Assembly: GCA_002394235.1 (NCBI GenBank)
Contig: DGTF01000061.1
Span: 1-64,000 of the forward strand
DNA: 64,000 nt
Source of the DNA: Eubacterium sp. UBA4343
GTDB taxonomy: Bacteria > Bacillota > Clostridia > Lachnospirales > Lachnospiraceae
Direction: 5' to 3'
The position numbers and the translations under genes are program-made. Position 1 is the stretch's first letter; the number at the start of each line of letters is the position of its first letter. Below are positions 33,000 through 41,523 of the stretch, one piece after another. Below the pieces are notes generated by a model, which saw only the letters and a program-made list of their open reading frames with translations, did no database searches and was not told the origin of the DNA.

Positions 33000-35639
33000 T
33001 TACCAGCGGTTTTTCACCTCGTTCTGCAGATGGTTCAACATGTTCAGCGCGTCGAGCGGCGTCATGGTGGAGATGTCAATCTCCCGGATTTCATTGATGA
33101 TCTTGTCGTTATCGGTCGTATCGAAGAGTGACATCTGCTGCATGTCGACTGTATCGTAATGGCGCGGCCTGCTTTTCTTTGCACGGGATTCCGTTAGATT
33201 CTTGATGGCTGCCGTGATGTCGGCATCGGACAGCTGATCGAGAATTTCCTTCGCCCGCGCGAGGACAGCCTCGGGAACACCGGCGAGACGGGCAACCTGG
33301 ATGCCATAGCTCTTGTCGGCACCTCCCTTTACGATTTTCCGGAGAAAAACGATGCCGTCTCCCTTTTCCTTCACGGCGACGCAGTAGTTGTTGACGCCCG
33401 CGATCTTTCCCTCCAGCTCGGTCAGCTCGTGGAAATGGGTCGCGAAGAGTGTCTTGGCTCCGATCTTTTTGGGATCGGCGACAAATTCGGTGATCGCCCA
33501 CGCGAGGGACAGACCGTCAAAAGTACTGGTCCCTCTTCCGATCTCATCGAGAATCAGAAGGCTGTCGGAGGTCGCGTTCCGAAGAATGTTCGCCACTTCG
33601 CTCATCTCAACCATGAAGGTGGATTGACCGCTTGCGAGGTCGTCCGAAGCCCCGACACGGGTAAAGATGCGGTCCACAAGACCGATATTGGCCGATGAAG
33701 CAGGAACAAAGGAACCAATCTGCGCCATAAGAACGATCAGGGCGGTCTGACGCATGTAGGTGGATTTTCCGGCCATATTCGGTCCGGTAATAATCGCGAC
33801 GCGGTGCTCCTGCTGATCCAGGTAGGTGTCGTTGGAGATGAACAGCTCGTCCGGGATCATTTTTTCAACGACCGGATGACGGCCGTCCCGGATATCAATT
33901 TTCCCGCTTTTGTTCAGTTTGGGGCGCACATAGCGATTCCGTTCCGCCACATACGAGAAGGAACAGAAGACATCGAGGCAGGCGATGGCCCTGGCGGTGC
34001 GCTGTACGCGGGCGACATTTTTTCCGATGGTGTCCCGGATATCGGAAAACAGCTCATATTCCAGGGAACCGAGCCGGTCCTCTGCTCCGGTGATCTGTTC
34101 CTCAATCTGACGGAGCTTGTCGGTGCTGTAGCGCTCAGACCCGGTCAGAGTCTGTTTTCTCTGATAGTAATCGGGGACTTTGTCCTTGAAAGAATTCGTT
34201 ACCTCGATGCAATATCCGAATACTCTGCTGTATTTGACCCGGAGAGTCCGGATTCCGGTCTTTTCCCGTTCCTCAGCCTCCAGATCGGACAGCCATTTCT
34301 GTCCGTCTTTTTTCGCTGCCCGGTATTTGTCCACCTGCTCATTGTAGCCGTCTTTGATGATGCCTCCGTCCTTCATGGCCATCGGAGGATCATCGATGAT
34401 GGCGTCGTCAATCGCGTGAAAGAGATCCTCCAGAGGATCCAGATCATTCTGAACATTTTTCAGAAGATCCCCCTGAAATCCGGTCAGAAGCTGACGGATA
34501 AAAGGAAGCATCTGAAGGGAGGACTTGAAGGCGATCAGATCGCGGGGGTTGGCCGTCTGATAGGCGATGCGGCTGGACAGCCGTTCCAGGTCATAGACCG
34601 GCTGCAGATATTCACGGATTTCATCCCGGATCATCGGCATGCCTGTGAGCTCCTCCACGGCGGTCAGACGCTTTTCGATTTCCTCTTTATTGATGAGCGG
34701 CTGTTCGATGATGCTTCTGAGCATTCGTGCGCCCATGGCGGTCTTGGTGCGGTCCAGAACGCCGAGAAGAGATCCCTTTTTCTGTTTTTCCCGAAGCGTC
34801 TCCACCAGTTCCAGATTTCTCCGGGTAGAGCTGTCGAGAAGCATAAAACGGTCGGAAAAATACGGCGTGATGGAGGTCATCTGCTCCATGTTGTTCTTCT
34901 GTGTCTCATAAAGGTACTGGAACAGCGCACCGGCGGCGATTGTGCCGCAGCTGAAATCGTCAAGTCCCAGACCCTTCAGGGAGGAAACATGGAAATGCTT
35001 CTTCAGTATTTTCTGGCAGGAATCATCATCAAAATAATAGTCATCAAGCGCGGAGACAGAGATCCGGAGCCTGGTCCTGAGATCCTCGAGATCAAGGCCG
35101 GACACCATCAGGCTCTGATTGCAAATGATTTCGGACGGCATGAATTTCTGGATTTCATCCTTCAGCTTCTGCGCGGTGTCTGTCTCGGACACCAGACACT
35201 GTCCGGTGGAAATGTCCGCGATGGACATGCCGTAGCGGTCGGAGGTACAGACGATACACATGAGATAATTGTTTCTGGTCTCATCCAGCTCCTCCTGACT
35301 GATCACGGTGCCGGGGGTGACCACCCGGATGACTTCACGTTTTACCAGGCCTTTGGCCAGCTTAGGGTCTTCCACCTGTTCACAGATCGCGACCTTGTGT
35401 CCCAGGGCGATCAGCTTTGTGATATAGGTGTCTGCTGCGTGGAAGGGGATGCCGCACATCGGAGCCCGTTCCTCCAGCCCGCATTCCTTTCCGGTCAGCG
35501 TCAGTTCAAGTTCCTCTGACACCATTTTCGCGTCGTCATAGAACATTTCGTAGAAGTCGCCGACCCGGTAGAAAAGAACACAGTCCTTGTATTCTTCCTT
35601 TGTGGCCAGATAGTTCTGCATCATTGGTGACAATGCCAT
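33000..35639 (-). CDS. mutS: DNA mismatch recognition protein MutS
   Basis: 879 residues from the preferred start (MALSPMMQNY); the frame is open to an ATG at 35663 without a good ribosome-binding site. The N-terminal mismatch-binding motif GDFYEMF is present. The C-terminal ATPase has Walker A GPNMAGKSTYM, Walker B LLILDEIGRGTST and ATHFHELTELE. A helix-turn-helix tail supports dimerisation. It binds mispairs and recruits MutL, which is encoded next. All functional motifs are intact, so the strain should not be a mutS mutator. Confidence 0.96.
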   Translation of the reverse strand: MALSPMMQNYLATKEEYKDCVLFYRVGDFYEMFYDDAKMVSEELELTLTGKECGLEERAPMCGIPFHAADTYITKLIALGHKVAICEQVEDPKLAKGLVKREVIRVVTPGTVISQEELDETRNNYLMCIVCTSDRYGMSIADISTGQCLVSETDTAQKLKDEIQKFMPSEIICNQSLMVSGLDLEDLRTRLRISVSALDDYYFDDDSCQKILKKHFHVSSLKGLGLDDFSCGTIAAGALFQYLYETQKNNMEQMTSITPYFSDRFMLLDSSTRRNLELVETLREKQKKGSLLGVLDRTKTAMGARMLRSIIEQPLINKEEIEKRLTAVEELTGMPMIRDEIREYLQPVYDLERLSSRIAYQTANPRDLIAFKSSLQMLPFIRQLLTGFQGDLLKNVQNDLDPLEDLFHAIDDAIIDDPPMAMKDGGIIKDGYNEQVDKYRAAKKDGQKWLSDLEAEEREKTGIRTLRVKYSRVFGYCIEVTNSFKDKVPDYYQRKQTLTGSERYSTDKLRQIEEQITGAEDRLGSLEYELFSDIRDTIGKNVARVQRTARAIACLDVFCSFSYVAERNRYVRPKLNKSGKIDIRDGRHPVVEKMIPDELFISNDTYLDQQEHRVAIITGPNMAGKSTYMRQTALIVLMAQIGSFVPASSANIGLVDRIFTRVGASDDLASGQSTFMVEMSEVANILRNATSDSLLILDEIGRGTSTFDGLSLAWAITEFVADPKKIGAKTLFATHFHELTELEGKIAGVNNYCVAVKEKGDGIVFLRKIVKGGADKSYGIQVARLAGVPEAVLARAKEILDQLSDADITAAIKNLTESRAKKSRPRHYDTVDMQQMSLFDTTDNDKIINEIREIDISTMTPLDALNMLNHLQNEVKNRW

Positions 35640-35696
35640 TTTCGATAGAAACCTCTCTTTCATCGGACGAACGCCCCTGCTGCATGGGCCCGAACC

Positions 35697-35816
35697 AGCT
35701 GTAATAAATGTTGATCCGACTGTAATAAAAATCGGTCCGCAGTTATAAAAAGTTGATCCGGAAGGATATAAAAGTTGATCCGGCAGGATCTAAAAGTCGG
35801 TCCGGCAGTTATATGG
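35697..35816. repeat. 21-22-bp tandem repeats between miaB and mutS
   Basis: Five consecutive degenerate units (starting about 35698, 35719, 35740, 35761 and 35783), each like GTTATAAAAAGTTGATCCGG, with TTGATCCG alternating with TCGGTCCG. A partial sixth unit ends at about 35816, 16 bp before the miaB stop. Confidence 0.85.
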
Positions 35817-35831
35817 AGTCGTTTCGCTGTC

Positions 35832-37298
35832 TCAAACCGTTTCGATCCGGTGTCCCATATAATAGAAGCCGTGACATTCATCCAGATGAACGGTCACGAT
35901 TTTTCCGATCAGACTGTCATCGCCGGGAAAATGTACGACGATATTGTTGTCCATGCGTCCGGTTACAAGTCTCTCATCCTGTTCGTTGACCTGTTCGACG
36001 AGAACGTCCTTGTCCTGACCGGTGAAGCGGGAGGTCTGTTCTCTTCCGGTTTTCTGAACCAGAGCGAGAAGACGGTCGAAACGATCCTTTACGACATCCT
36101 CCGGAACCTGATCCTCCATGGAAGCGGCAGGTGTTCCGCTTCTCCTGGAGTAAATAAAGGTGAAGGCACTGTCATAGCGGACCTTCTCCACGACATCCAG
36201 CGTCTCGAGAAAATCATCCTCGGTCTCGCCGGGGTATCCGACAATGATGTCGGTTGTCAGGGAAATATCCGGAATCGCCGCCCTGATACGGTCAACGAGT
36301 GCCAGATAGGACTCTTTTGTGTAGCGGCGGTTCATGTCCTTCAGAATCTTTGTGCTTCCGGACTGCAGCGGAAGGTGAAGATGACGGCAGATCTTCGGAT
36401 ATTTGGCCATTACCTCAATCAGCTCGTCCGACAGATCCTTGGGATGCGAGGTCATGAAGCGGACCCGGTCAAGACCGTCAATCTGCACAACCTGCTCGAG
36501 GAGCCGGGCGAAGCTTACGTGATTCTCAAGGGTTTTGCCATAAGAATTGACATTCTGTCCCAGCAGCATCACTTCCCGGACACCATCGGCGACGAGTCCT
36601 TCGATTTCCTGTATGATTTCAATCGGTTCACGGCTCTTCTCCCTGCCGCGGACGTACGGAACAATGCAGTAGCTGCAGAAGTTGTTGCAGCCGTACATGA
36701 TATTTACACCGGATTTGAATGGATACTTCCGGTCAACGGGCAGCTGCTCCACCATGCGGTCAGAGCTCTGCCGGATGTCTATGATCATTCGGTCCGGATG
36801 ATCCAGAGCCTCGGAGATCAGCTCCGCAGCCTTGTAGATATTGTGCGTACCGAAGATCAGATTCACGAAGCGGTAGCTTTCCTTCAGCTTTGATACGACA
36901 TGCTCCTCCTGCATCATGCAGCCGCACAAGCCGATCATTATGTGCGGATTCTTCTTTTTATAGGAGTGAAGTTTTCCGAGTCTGCCGTATACCCTGGTGT
37001 TTGCATTTTCGCGTACGGTACAGGTATTGTAAAGAACAAGGTCGGCATCCTCTGTTTCAACCTTTCTGTATCCGATTTCTTCGAGGATACCGCGGAGCTT
37101 TTCGGAATCCCGCGCGTTCATCTGGCATCCGAAGGTGACTACATTGAAGGTGAGCGGTCTTCCTGCTCTCTCGGAAATCTCTGCCAGTTTCCGGCGCGCT
37201 CTCTCGATAAAATAATACTGCCGGAAGGGTTCGTTTTCCGGCGCGGGTTTTCGGGTATCTATACTGCTGATGATCTGTTCGTAACTCTGATTATTCAA
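35832..37298 (-). CDS. miaB: tRNA-2-methylthio-N6-dimethylallyladenosine synthase MiaB
   Basis: 488 residues. The N-terminal domain has three cluster cysteines (FGCQMNARDSE near 58, NTCTVREN near 93, GLCGCMM near 127). The radical-SAM motif is YGCNNFCSYCIVPYVRG, followed by TDIIVGYPGETEDDF and a C-terminal TRAM domain. It methylthiolates the i6A37 made by MiaA. The start is a TTG (TTG AAT AAT CAG) with AAAGGA 10 nt upstream; the N-terminal extension of about 45 residues is usual in Clostridia. First gene of the miaB-mutS-mutL-miaA cluster. Confidence 0.95.
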   Translation of the reverse strand: MNNQSYEQIISSIDTRKPAPENEPFRQYYFIERARRKLAEISERAGRPLTFNVVTFGCQMNARDSEKLRGILEEIGYRKVETEDADLVLYNTCTVRENANTRVYGRLGKLHSYKKKNPHIMIGLCGCMMQEEHVVSKLKESYRFVNLIFGTHNIYKAAELISEALDHPDRMIIDIRQSSDRMVEQLPVDRKYPFKSGVNIMYGCNNFCSYCIVPYVRGREKSREPIEIIQEIEGLVADGVREVMLLGQNVNSYGKTLENHVSFARLLEQVVQIDGLDRVRFMTSHPKDLSDELIEVMAKYPKICRHLHLPLQSGSTKILKDMNRRYTKESYLALVDRIRAAIPDISLTTDIIVGYPGETEDDFLETLDVVEKVRYDSAFTFIYSRRSGTPAASMEDQVPEDVVKDRFDRLLALVQKTGREQTSRFTGQDKDVLVEQVNEQDERLVTGRMDNNIVVHFPGDDSLIGKIVTVHLDECHGFYYMGHRIETV

Positions 37299-37334
37299 AA
37301 TTCTGTTTTCCTTTCCTGATTCACCGATATAGTT

Positions 37335-37426
37335 CGACTATCCGGAAGCTGCAAAGCACGGAGCAATCCGTAGCTTACACAGTTTGTGGCGCTCCGCCTG
37401 CGGGGCATGGGGTTTACTGTATAATT
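37335..37426. repeat. Dispersed intergenic repeat, copy 5
   Basis: CCGGAAGCTGCAAAGCACGG, AGCAATCCGTAGCTTACACA, GTTTGTGGCGCTCCGCCTGC and GGGGCATGG, then TTTACTGTATAAT. Its right edge overlaps the coding end of the next gene. The TTACTGTATAAT of the repeat supplies the last codons (IIQ stop) of the 5-FCL gene. Confidence 0.8.
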
Positions 37427-37977
37427 CGCTTTTCGGTTACAAGATATCGTGGGCAGATATCGTGCGCGTCGAAGGGAACCGTGTCAAAGATCTGAAATTC
37501 AAATGCGACTGCCATGGTTGTATGCTGCGTATGCTCAGCCTGATATTTGTCGTAGTAACCGCCTCCGTATCCGATGCGGTGCCGTTTTTCATCGAAGGCA
37601 ACGCCCGGGATGATGAACAGAGCGTGCTCATCGTGATCCGCGTTCCGCACGATCCCCGGACAGTGGGTGATTGGCTCCAGAATGCCCATGATTCCGGGCT
37701 CAAGCTGCCCGAAGTATTCGATATAGTAGAAGTTCATGATGTCGCCGTTTACCTTCGGGACAGCGACCTTCTTGCCGTCGTTCCAACACTGTTCGATAAA
37801 TTCACGCGTCATGACCTCATGCTTGTGATCCATGTAGCAGAACACGGAGGAGGCATTTCGATAGGAATCACTCTGCGTGATCTGTTCAAAGATAGCGCGG
37901 CTTTTTTCCCTTATTTCCAGGTCGGAAGCTTCTCTTCTTCTGGAAAAAACAATTTTTCTGAGTGCTTTCTTGTCCAT
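37414..37977 (-). CDS. 5-formyltetrahydrofolate cyclo-ligase
   Basis: 187 residues, typical length. N-terminal KKALRKIVFSRRREAS, central PGVAFDEKRHRIGYGGGYYD (phosphate-binding and catalytic loop) and C-terminal VPFDAHDICPRYLVTE. It converts 5-formyl-THF to 5,10-methenyl-THF with ATP, preventing build-up of an inhibitory folate. GAGGATAAGCT precedes the ATG; 12 bp after the proB stop, so probably co-transcribed with proB. The last three codons derive from the flanking repeat. Confidence 0.92.
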   Translation of the reverse strand: MDKKALRKIVFSRRREASDLEIREKSRAIFEQITQSDSYRNASSVFCYMDHKHEVMTREFIEQCWNDGKKVAVPKVNGDIMNFYYIEYFGQLEPGIMGILEPITHCPGIVRNADHDEHALFIIPGVAFDEKRHRIGYGGGYYDKYQAEHTQHTTMAVAFEFQIFDTVPFDAHDICPRYLVTEKRIIQ

Positions 37978-37989
37978 AGCTTATCCTCA

Positions 37990-38862
37990 TCAGGTATCCA
38001 TCTGTTCCAGGTAATCCAGGAGATAGAACTCGTCCTTCGGGTCTGCCAGAAAGAGAGTTCCGATCTGCTCTCCGCGGATAATCTCATGTATAATATGAAA
38101 ATCCTCTCCGCTTGCGATGATCATGTCGCAGCCGCCCATCGTGGCGACTCTCGCGGCGGAAAGCTTTGTCGCCATCCCGCCGGTGCCGGCGTTGCTGCCT
38201 GTCGTGGATTTCCCCATATGCATCAGATTGTCGTCAATCCGGTCCACCACATCGATGAACTTCGCGTCGGGATTCGTATGCGGATCATCGGTATACAGGC
38301 CGTCGATATCGGACAGAAGGATCAGAAGATCCGCGTGAATCATCGCTGCGACAACGGCTGACAGGTGATCATTGTCTCCGAAAACGGAAAGGGAGTCAAT
38401 TTCATAGGTGGCAATGGTGTCGTTCTCGTTCACGACAGGGATGACGCCGGCCTTGAACATCTCCCGGAAGCAGTTGACCGTGTTGTAGCGGTTCAGGGTA
38501 TCGAGCATGGTATGCTTCGTCATCAGAATCTGTCCGCACACGTGATTATACTCGGAAAAAATCTTCTGGTAAATCATCATGAGCTTGGCCTGTCCGACAG
38601 CGGCGCAGGCCTGTTTCTGTGCGATGGTCTCATCCTTCTTGCTGATTCCAAGAGTCCCGCGGCCGACCATGATGGCTCCTGAGGATACGAGGACGACCTC
38701 TTTTCCCATGTTTACCAGATCGCAGATCTCCCGGATCAGAACCTCAACCTTGATGAGATCCAACCGCTGTGTCTCTCTGTGTGCCAGCGAGGAGGAGCCA
38801 ATCTTGATTACAATTCTCTTTTTGTCCTTCAGTTTTTTTCTCACTTCTGCGCTAATACTCAT
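37990..38862 (-). CDS. proB: Glutamate 5-kinase ProB, short form without PUA domain
   Basis: 290 residues. Amino-acid-kinase fold: VIKIGSSSLAH, EVVLVSSGAIMVGRG, PVVNENDTIATYEI with FGDNDHLSAVVAA, and LLSDIDGLYTDDP. STTGSNAGTGGMATKL binds substrate. It catalyses the first step of proline synthesis. The C-terminal PUA domain of longer ProB proteins is absent. proA is not adjacent; 5-FCL follows instead. The start at 38862 has GGGAGAG upstream; the frame is open to 38922, into a dispersed repeat. Confidence 0.93.
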   Translation of the reverse strand: MSISAEVRKKLKDKKRIVIKIGSSSLAHRETQRLDLIKVEVLIREICDLVNMGKEVVLVSSGAIMVGRGTLGISKKDETIAQKQACAAVGQAKLMMIYQKIFSEYNHVCGQILMTKHTMLDTLNRYNTVNCFREMFKAGVIPVVNENDTIATYEIDSLSVFGDNDHLSAVVAAMIHADLLILLSDIDGLYTDDPHTNPDAKFIDVVDRIDDNLMHMGKSTTGSNAGTGGMATKLSAARVATMGGCDMIIASGEDFHIIHEIIRGEQIGTLFLADPKDEFYLLDYLEQMDT

Positions 38863-38885
38863 CTCTGCTCTCCCATAAATGATAT

Positions 38886-38975
38886 CCGAATCCATGTGGC
38901 AGCTGCGGGAGCTGCGAAGCAACGGAGCAGCTGGCTTGATACAGCTTGTGGCGCCACGCCCGCGGTGCCCAAAGC
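38886..38975. repeat. Dispersed intergenic repeat, copy 6
   Basis: CATGTGGCAGCTGCGGGAGC, TGCGAAGCAACGGAGCAGCT, GATACAGCTTGTGGCGCCAC and GCCCGCGGTGCCC. Closest to copy 2 at 24.7 kb. It lies 30 bp upstream of proB. Confidence 0.75.
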
Positions 38976-39057
38976 AATCCAGTCAGCGGATGAAACGGTC
39001 AGAAGGCCGGAGCAATCCATGCCTGATCCATGCTCCGGCAATATCCGCGGAACCGTT

Positions 39058-39579
39058 TCATGAGCGGACTTCAGGATCCCGTGTGATTCCGAGCGCCTGA
39101 AGAATTGCCTCCTGCTTCTGCTCCATTACTGCCGCTTCCTCCGGAACCATGTGATCATATCCGAGAAGATGCAGCATGCTGTGAGCAATCAGGAAGGAAA
39201 TTTCCCGTTTCAGTGAATGCCCGTATTCCTTCGCCTGTTCATTTGCTCTCTCCACCGAAATTACAATATCCCCGAGAAGAAGCTCTCCGGTCTCCGGGTT
39301 GAAGGATCCCGCGGCAGTCTCATCATCCTCGAGACAGCTGTAATTCGCGGGGCTCTCCCAGTCCGTCATAGGAAAAGACAGAACGTCGGTTGCCCGGTCA
39401 ATCTGCCGGAACTCCCGGTTCAGGCGGTGAATCTCATCATTATCCACAAAGGTCAGGTTAACCTCCGCCTCGTAGGGACAATTTTCGGAAGCAAGAACCT
39501 GCCGGATGACCTGCCTGGCAGTTTCCTCGCAGTCGGATGGAAGCTCATGATTCTGCTCATTTTCTAGATTTAATGTCAT
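39058..39579 (-). CDS. ybeY: Endoribonuclease / rRNA maturation factor YbeY
   Basis: 173 residues. The metal-binding motif HSMLHLLGYDH is complete. NREFRQIDRATDVLSFPM and LLGDIVISVERA are the other conserved blocks. It acts in 16S rRNA 3'-end processing and ribosome quality control. AGAGGTG upstream supports ATG 39579; the frame is open to 39663 inside phoH. It follows phoH, the conserved bacterial order. Confidence 0.95.
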   Translation of the reverse strand: MTLNLENEQNHELPSDCEETARQVIRQVLASENCPYEAEVNLTFVDNDEIHRLNREFRQIDRATDVLSFPMTDWESPANYSCLEDDETAAGSFNPETGELLLGDIVISVERANEQAKEYGHSLKREISFLIAHSMLHLLGYDHMVPEEAAVMEQKQEAILQALGITRDPEVRS

Positions 39580-39625
39580 AATATCTGCACCTCTGAAACT
39601 TCTGCTGTCAATGAACAGCAGCTTT

Positions 39626-40645
39626 CTATTTCCGGGAAGAAGGCCGCACCTGTCTGGATCCATGGGTATCCCTGCGGGATCTGGCCGTATCCTTTTTCTC
39701 GTACTTTTCGTAGGCTTCTACAATCTTCTGAACCAGCGGATGTCGGACGACATCTCTGCTGGTAAGTTCACAGAAGGAAATTCCCTCAACTTTACGGAGA
39801 ACCTTTGCGGCAACATCGAGTCCAGAGGTTACGCCGGCGGCGAGATCCTTCTGGGTCATATCACCGGTGATGACGACCTTTGACCCGAAACCGATTCGCG
39901 TCAGGAACATCTTCATCTGCGCGGGGGTGGTATTCTGCGCTTCATCGAGAATGATGTAGGCGTCATCCAGTGTGCGGCCTCGCATATAGGCAAGGGGAGC
40001 CACTTCGATCAGGCCCTTCTCCATATTCTTCTGAAAGCTCTCGGCTCCCATGATCTGATAGAGAGCATCATAGAGAGGACGCAGATATGGGTCAATCTTA
40101 CTTTGCAGGTCGCCCGGAAGAAAACCGAGCTTCTCACCCGCTTCAATAGCGGGACGGGTCAGGATAATCCTGCTCACCTCGTCGTTTCGAAAGGCAGTGA
40201 TCGCCATCGCCATGGCCAGATAAGTTTTTCCTGTGCCGGCCGGGCCGATGCCGAAGGTGATCATGTGATTCCGGATGGCGTCCACGTACTGCTTCTGACC
40301 GACAGTCTTTGGCTTCACTGCTCTGCCGTTTATTGTGTGGCAGATCAGATCACTGTCCAGTTCCAGGACATCGGATTCTCTGGATTCCATCGCCATTGAC
40401 AGCATGTAATTGATGTTCTGTTCAGTGATTTCGTTGCCGCGCGCGGAAAGCTCGATCAGATCCTCCAGCATGCGGCGGGCCGCCGCCACGTTTGAGGCGG
40501 GACCGACGATCTTCAGGGATCCGTCTCTGGACAGAAGGGTCACCCCAAGGGTTCGTTCTATTTTCTTTACATTCTGATCGAATTCCCCGTATACATTCTT
40601 CTCATGTTCTGCGGGAATTTCCAATTGTTCCTCAATAACTGCCAA
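39626..40645 (-). CDS. phoH: PhoH-family ATPase
   Basis: 339 residues. An N-terminal KH-like segment, then Walker A GPAGTGKTYLAMAMA, LTRPAIEAGEKLGFLPGDL, RGRTLDDAYIILDEAQNTTP (Walker B), TRIGFGSKVVITGDMTQ and a basic tail. The family is linked to RNA metabolism, and its gene habitually precedes ybeY. The start is a TTG (TTG GCA GTT ATT) with GAGGATG upstream. The preceding 215 bp hold the 36-bp repeats. Confidence 0.94.
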   Translation of the reverse strand: MAVIEEQLEIPAEHEKNVYGEFDQNVKKIERTLGVTLLSRDGSLKIVGPASNVAAARRMLEDLIELSARGNEITEQNINYMLSMAMESRESDVLELDSDLICHTINGRAVKPKTVGQKQYVDAIRNHMITFGIGPAGTGKTYLAMAMAITAFRNDEVSRIILTRPAIEAGEKLGFLPGDLQSKIDPYLRPLYDALYQIMGAESFQKNMEKGLIEVAPLAYMRGRTLDDAYIILDEAQNTTPAQMKMFLTRIGFGSKVVITGDMTQKDLAAGVTSGLDVAAKVLRKVEGISFCELTSRDVVRHPLVQKIVEAYEKYEKKDTARSRRDTHGSRQVRPSSRK

Positions 40646-40715
40646 TTTATCATCCTCAGCTTAAATGTATGATGGTGCCCCTGTTTACAGGGCGTGTACG
40701 TTTCTGTAGAATCTC

Positions 40716-40859
40716 CCGGCGGAGTGACTCTCTTGTGACAGAGAGAAGATACCGGCGGAAAAATCTCCTTCTGACAGAGAAAAATTTCCGGCGGAGTGAC
40801 TCTCTGGTGACAGAGAGAAGATACCGGCGGAAAGATCTCCTTATGACAGAGAAAGCATC
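40716..40859. repeat. 36-bp x4 tandem repeats between a DUF2284 gene and phoH
   Basis: Four units at 40716-40751, 40752-40787, 40788-40823 and 40824-40859, arranged A-B-A-B. All begin CCGGCGGA and contain a TGACAGAGA core. The A type has CTCTC...GAGAG and the B type TCTC...GAGA, so each can form a small hairpin. The two 72-bp A-B blocks are nearly identical. They end one base before the stop codon of the DUF2284 gene. Confidence 0.92.
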
Positions 40860-41408
40860 TCAGCGGTAAAAAATGAGAGAAAACCACAGCTGTGTGTGTT
40901 CATCGATATAGTACTCCATGCCGCAGGACTCGGCAAGCTTTGCAACGACGATGCCGTGGCCCTCAATGCAAGGGTGCATGCGGTCGGGAAAACGGCATGG
41001 CTTCTCCGGATAGGTGCATTCCTGGCAGATGCTGCAGGAATCCCCGGAGAGGCGGTAGGTCTCCAGACCGGCTTTCCGCATTCTCTGCTCTACAAGACCG
41101 GTTGTCTGCTCATGGGAACGCTTCGTCTGAAAAGACTCTGTGAGGTTCATGCTGTCCCGAACCTCGTGTACGGTGGAGAAGAAAAAAGCTCCCCGGTAAG
41201 CCATGCATCTTTCCCGGCATTCCGGAACGGTACCGACCGCCGGCGGACAGGACCAGCTGCTTCCATATCGCTTGCATTCCAGCCGGCAGACGGTCCTAAC
41301 CTTCTCGGTAAAAGAAATCTGTTCCGGTGTCAGGAAACCGTATTCAAACACGGGAAGATCCTGAATCAAAGTTTCTATATGATTTTTAATATTTTCAAAA
41401 TCTGTCAT
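40860..41408 (-). CDS. DUF2284 metal-binding protein (short form)
   Basis: 182 residues from ATG 41408 (MTDFENIKNH). The cysteine pattern is CRLECKRYGSSWSCPPAVG, CRERC, SCSICQECTYP, PCRFPDRMHPCIEGHG and LIFYR, matching the C-terminal half of the 8.0-9.0 kb protein and placing both in DUF2284. Function unknown; metal or Fe-S binding is expected. The frame is open to 41543, overlapping the rlmH end. That extension contains two copies of CAGCCTGCCCTT and no family signal, so the later start is preferred although its ribosome-binding site is weak. Confidence 0.78.
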   Translation of the reverse strand: MTDFENIKNHIETLIQDLPVFEYGFLTPEQISFTEKVRTVCRLECKRYGSSWSCPPAVGTVPECRERCMAYRGAFFFSTVHEVRDSMNLTESFQTKRSHEQTTGLVEQRMRKAGLETYRLSGDSCSICQECTYPEKPCRFPDRMHPCIEGHGIVVAKLAESCGMEYYIDEHTQLWFSLIFYR

Positions 41409-41523
41409 GGTATTTACAGCCTGCCCTTCCGGAGCTGATGCGCACACCGGTTGGTATATGTCAACAGCGTGATTGCCGTTTATTCTGCAGCCTGCCCTTT
41501 CGAAGCTGATACAAACACTGAAC

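Noticed and set aside
33804-35519. 571-codon plus-strand ORF opposite mutS
   Set aside because: It mirrors the codon structure of mutS, has no ribosome-binding site and no recognisable motif; the minus-strand frame is certainly mutS.
35697-35816. CRISPR-like array near mutS
   Set aside because: Units are contiguous and degenerate with no spacers.
35775-36893. 372-codon plus-strand ORF opposite miaB
   Set aside because: Antisense shadow of miaB, whose radical-SAM motifs fix the coding strand.
40716-40859. CRISPR-like array
   Set aside because: The 36-bp units are contiguous with no unique spacers and no cas genes are present.
40567-40887. Minus-strand ORF translating the 36-bp repeats (LCHKEIFPPVSS units)
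   Set aside because: Overlaps the phoH start in another frame and exists only because 36 is a multiple of three; no ribosome-binding site.
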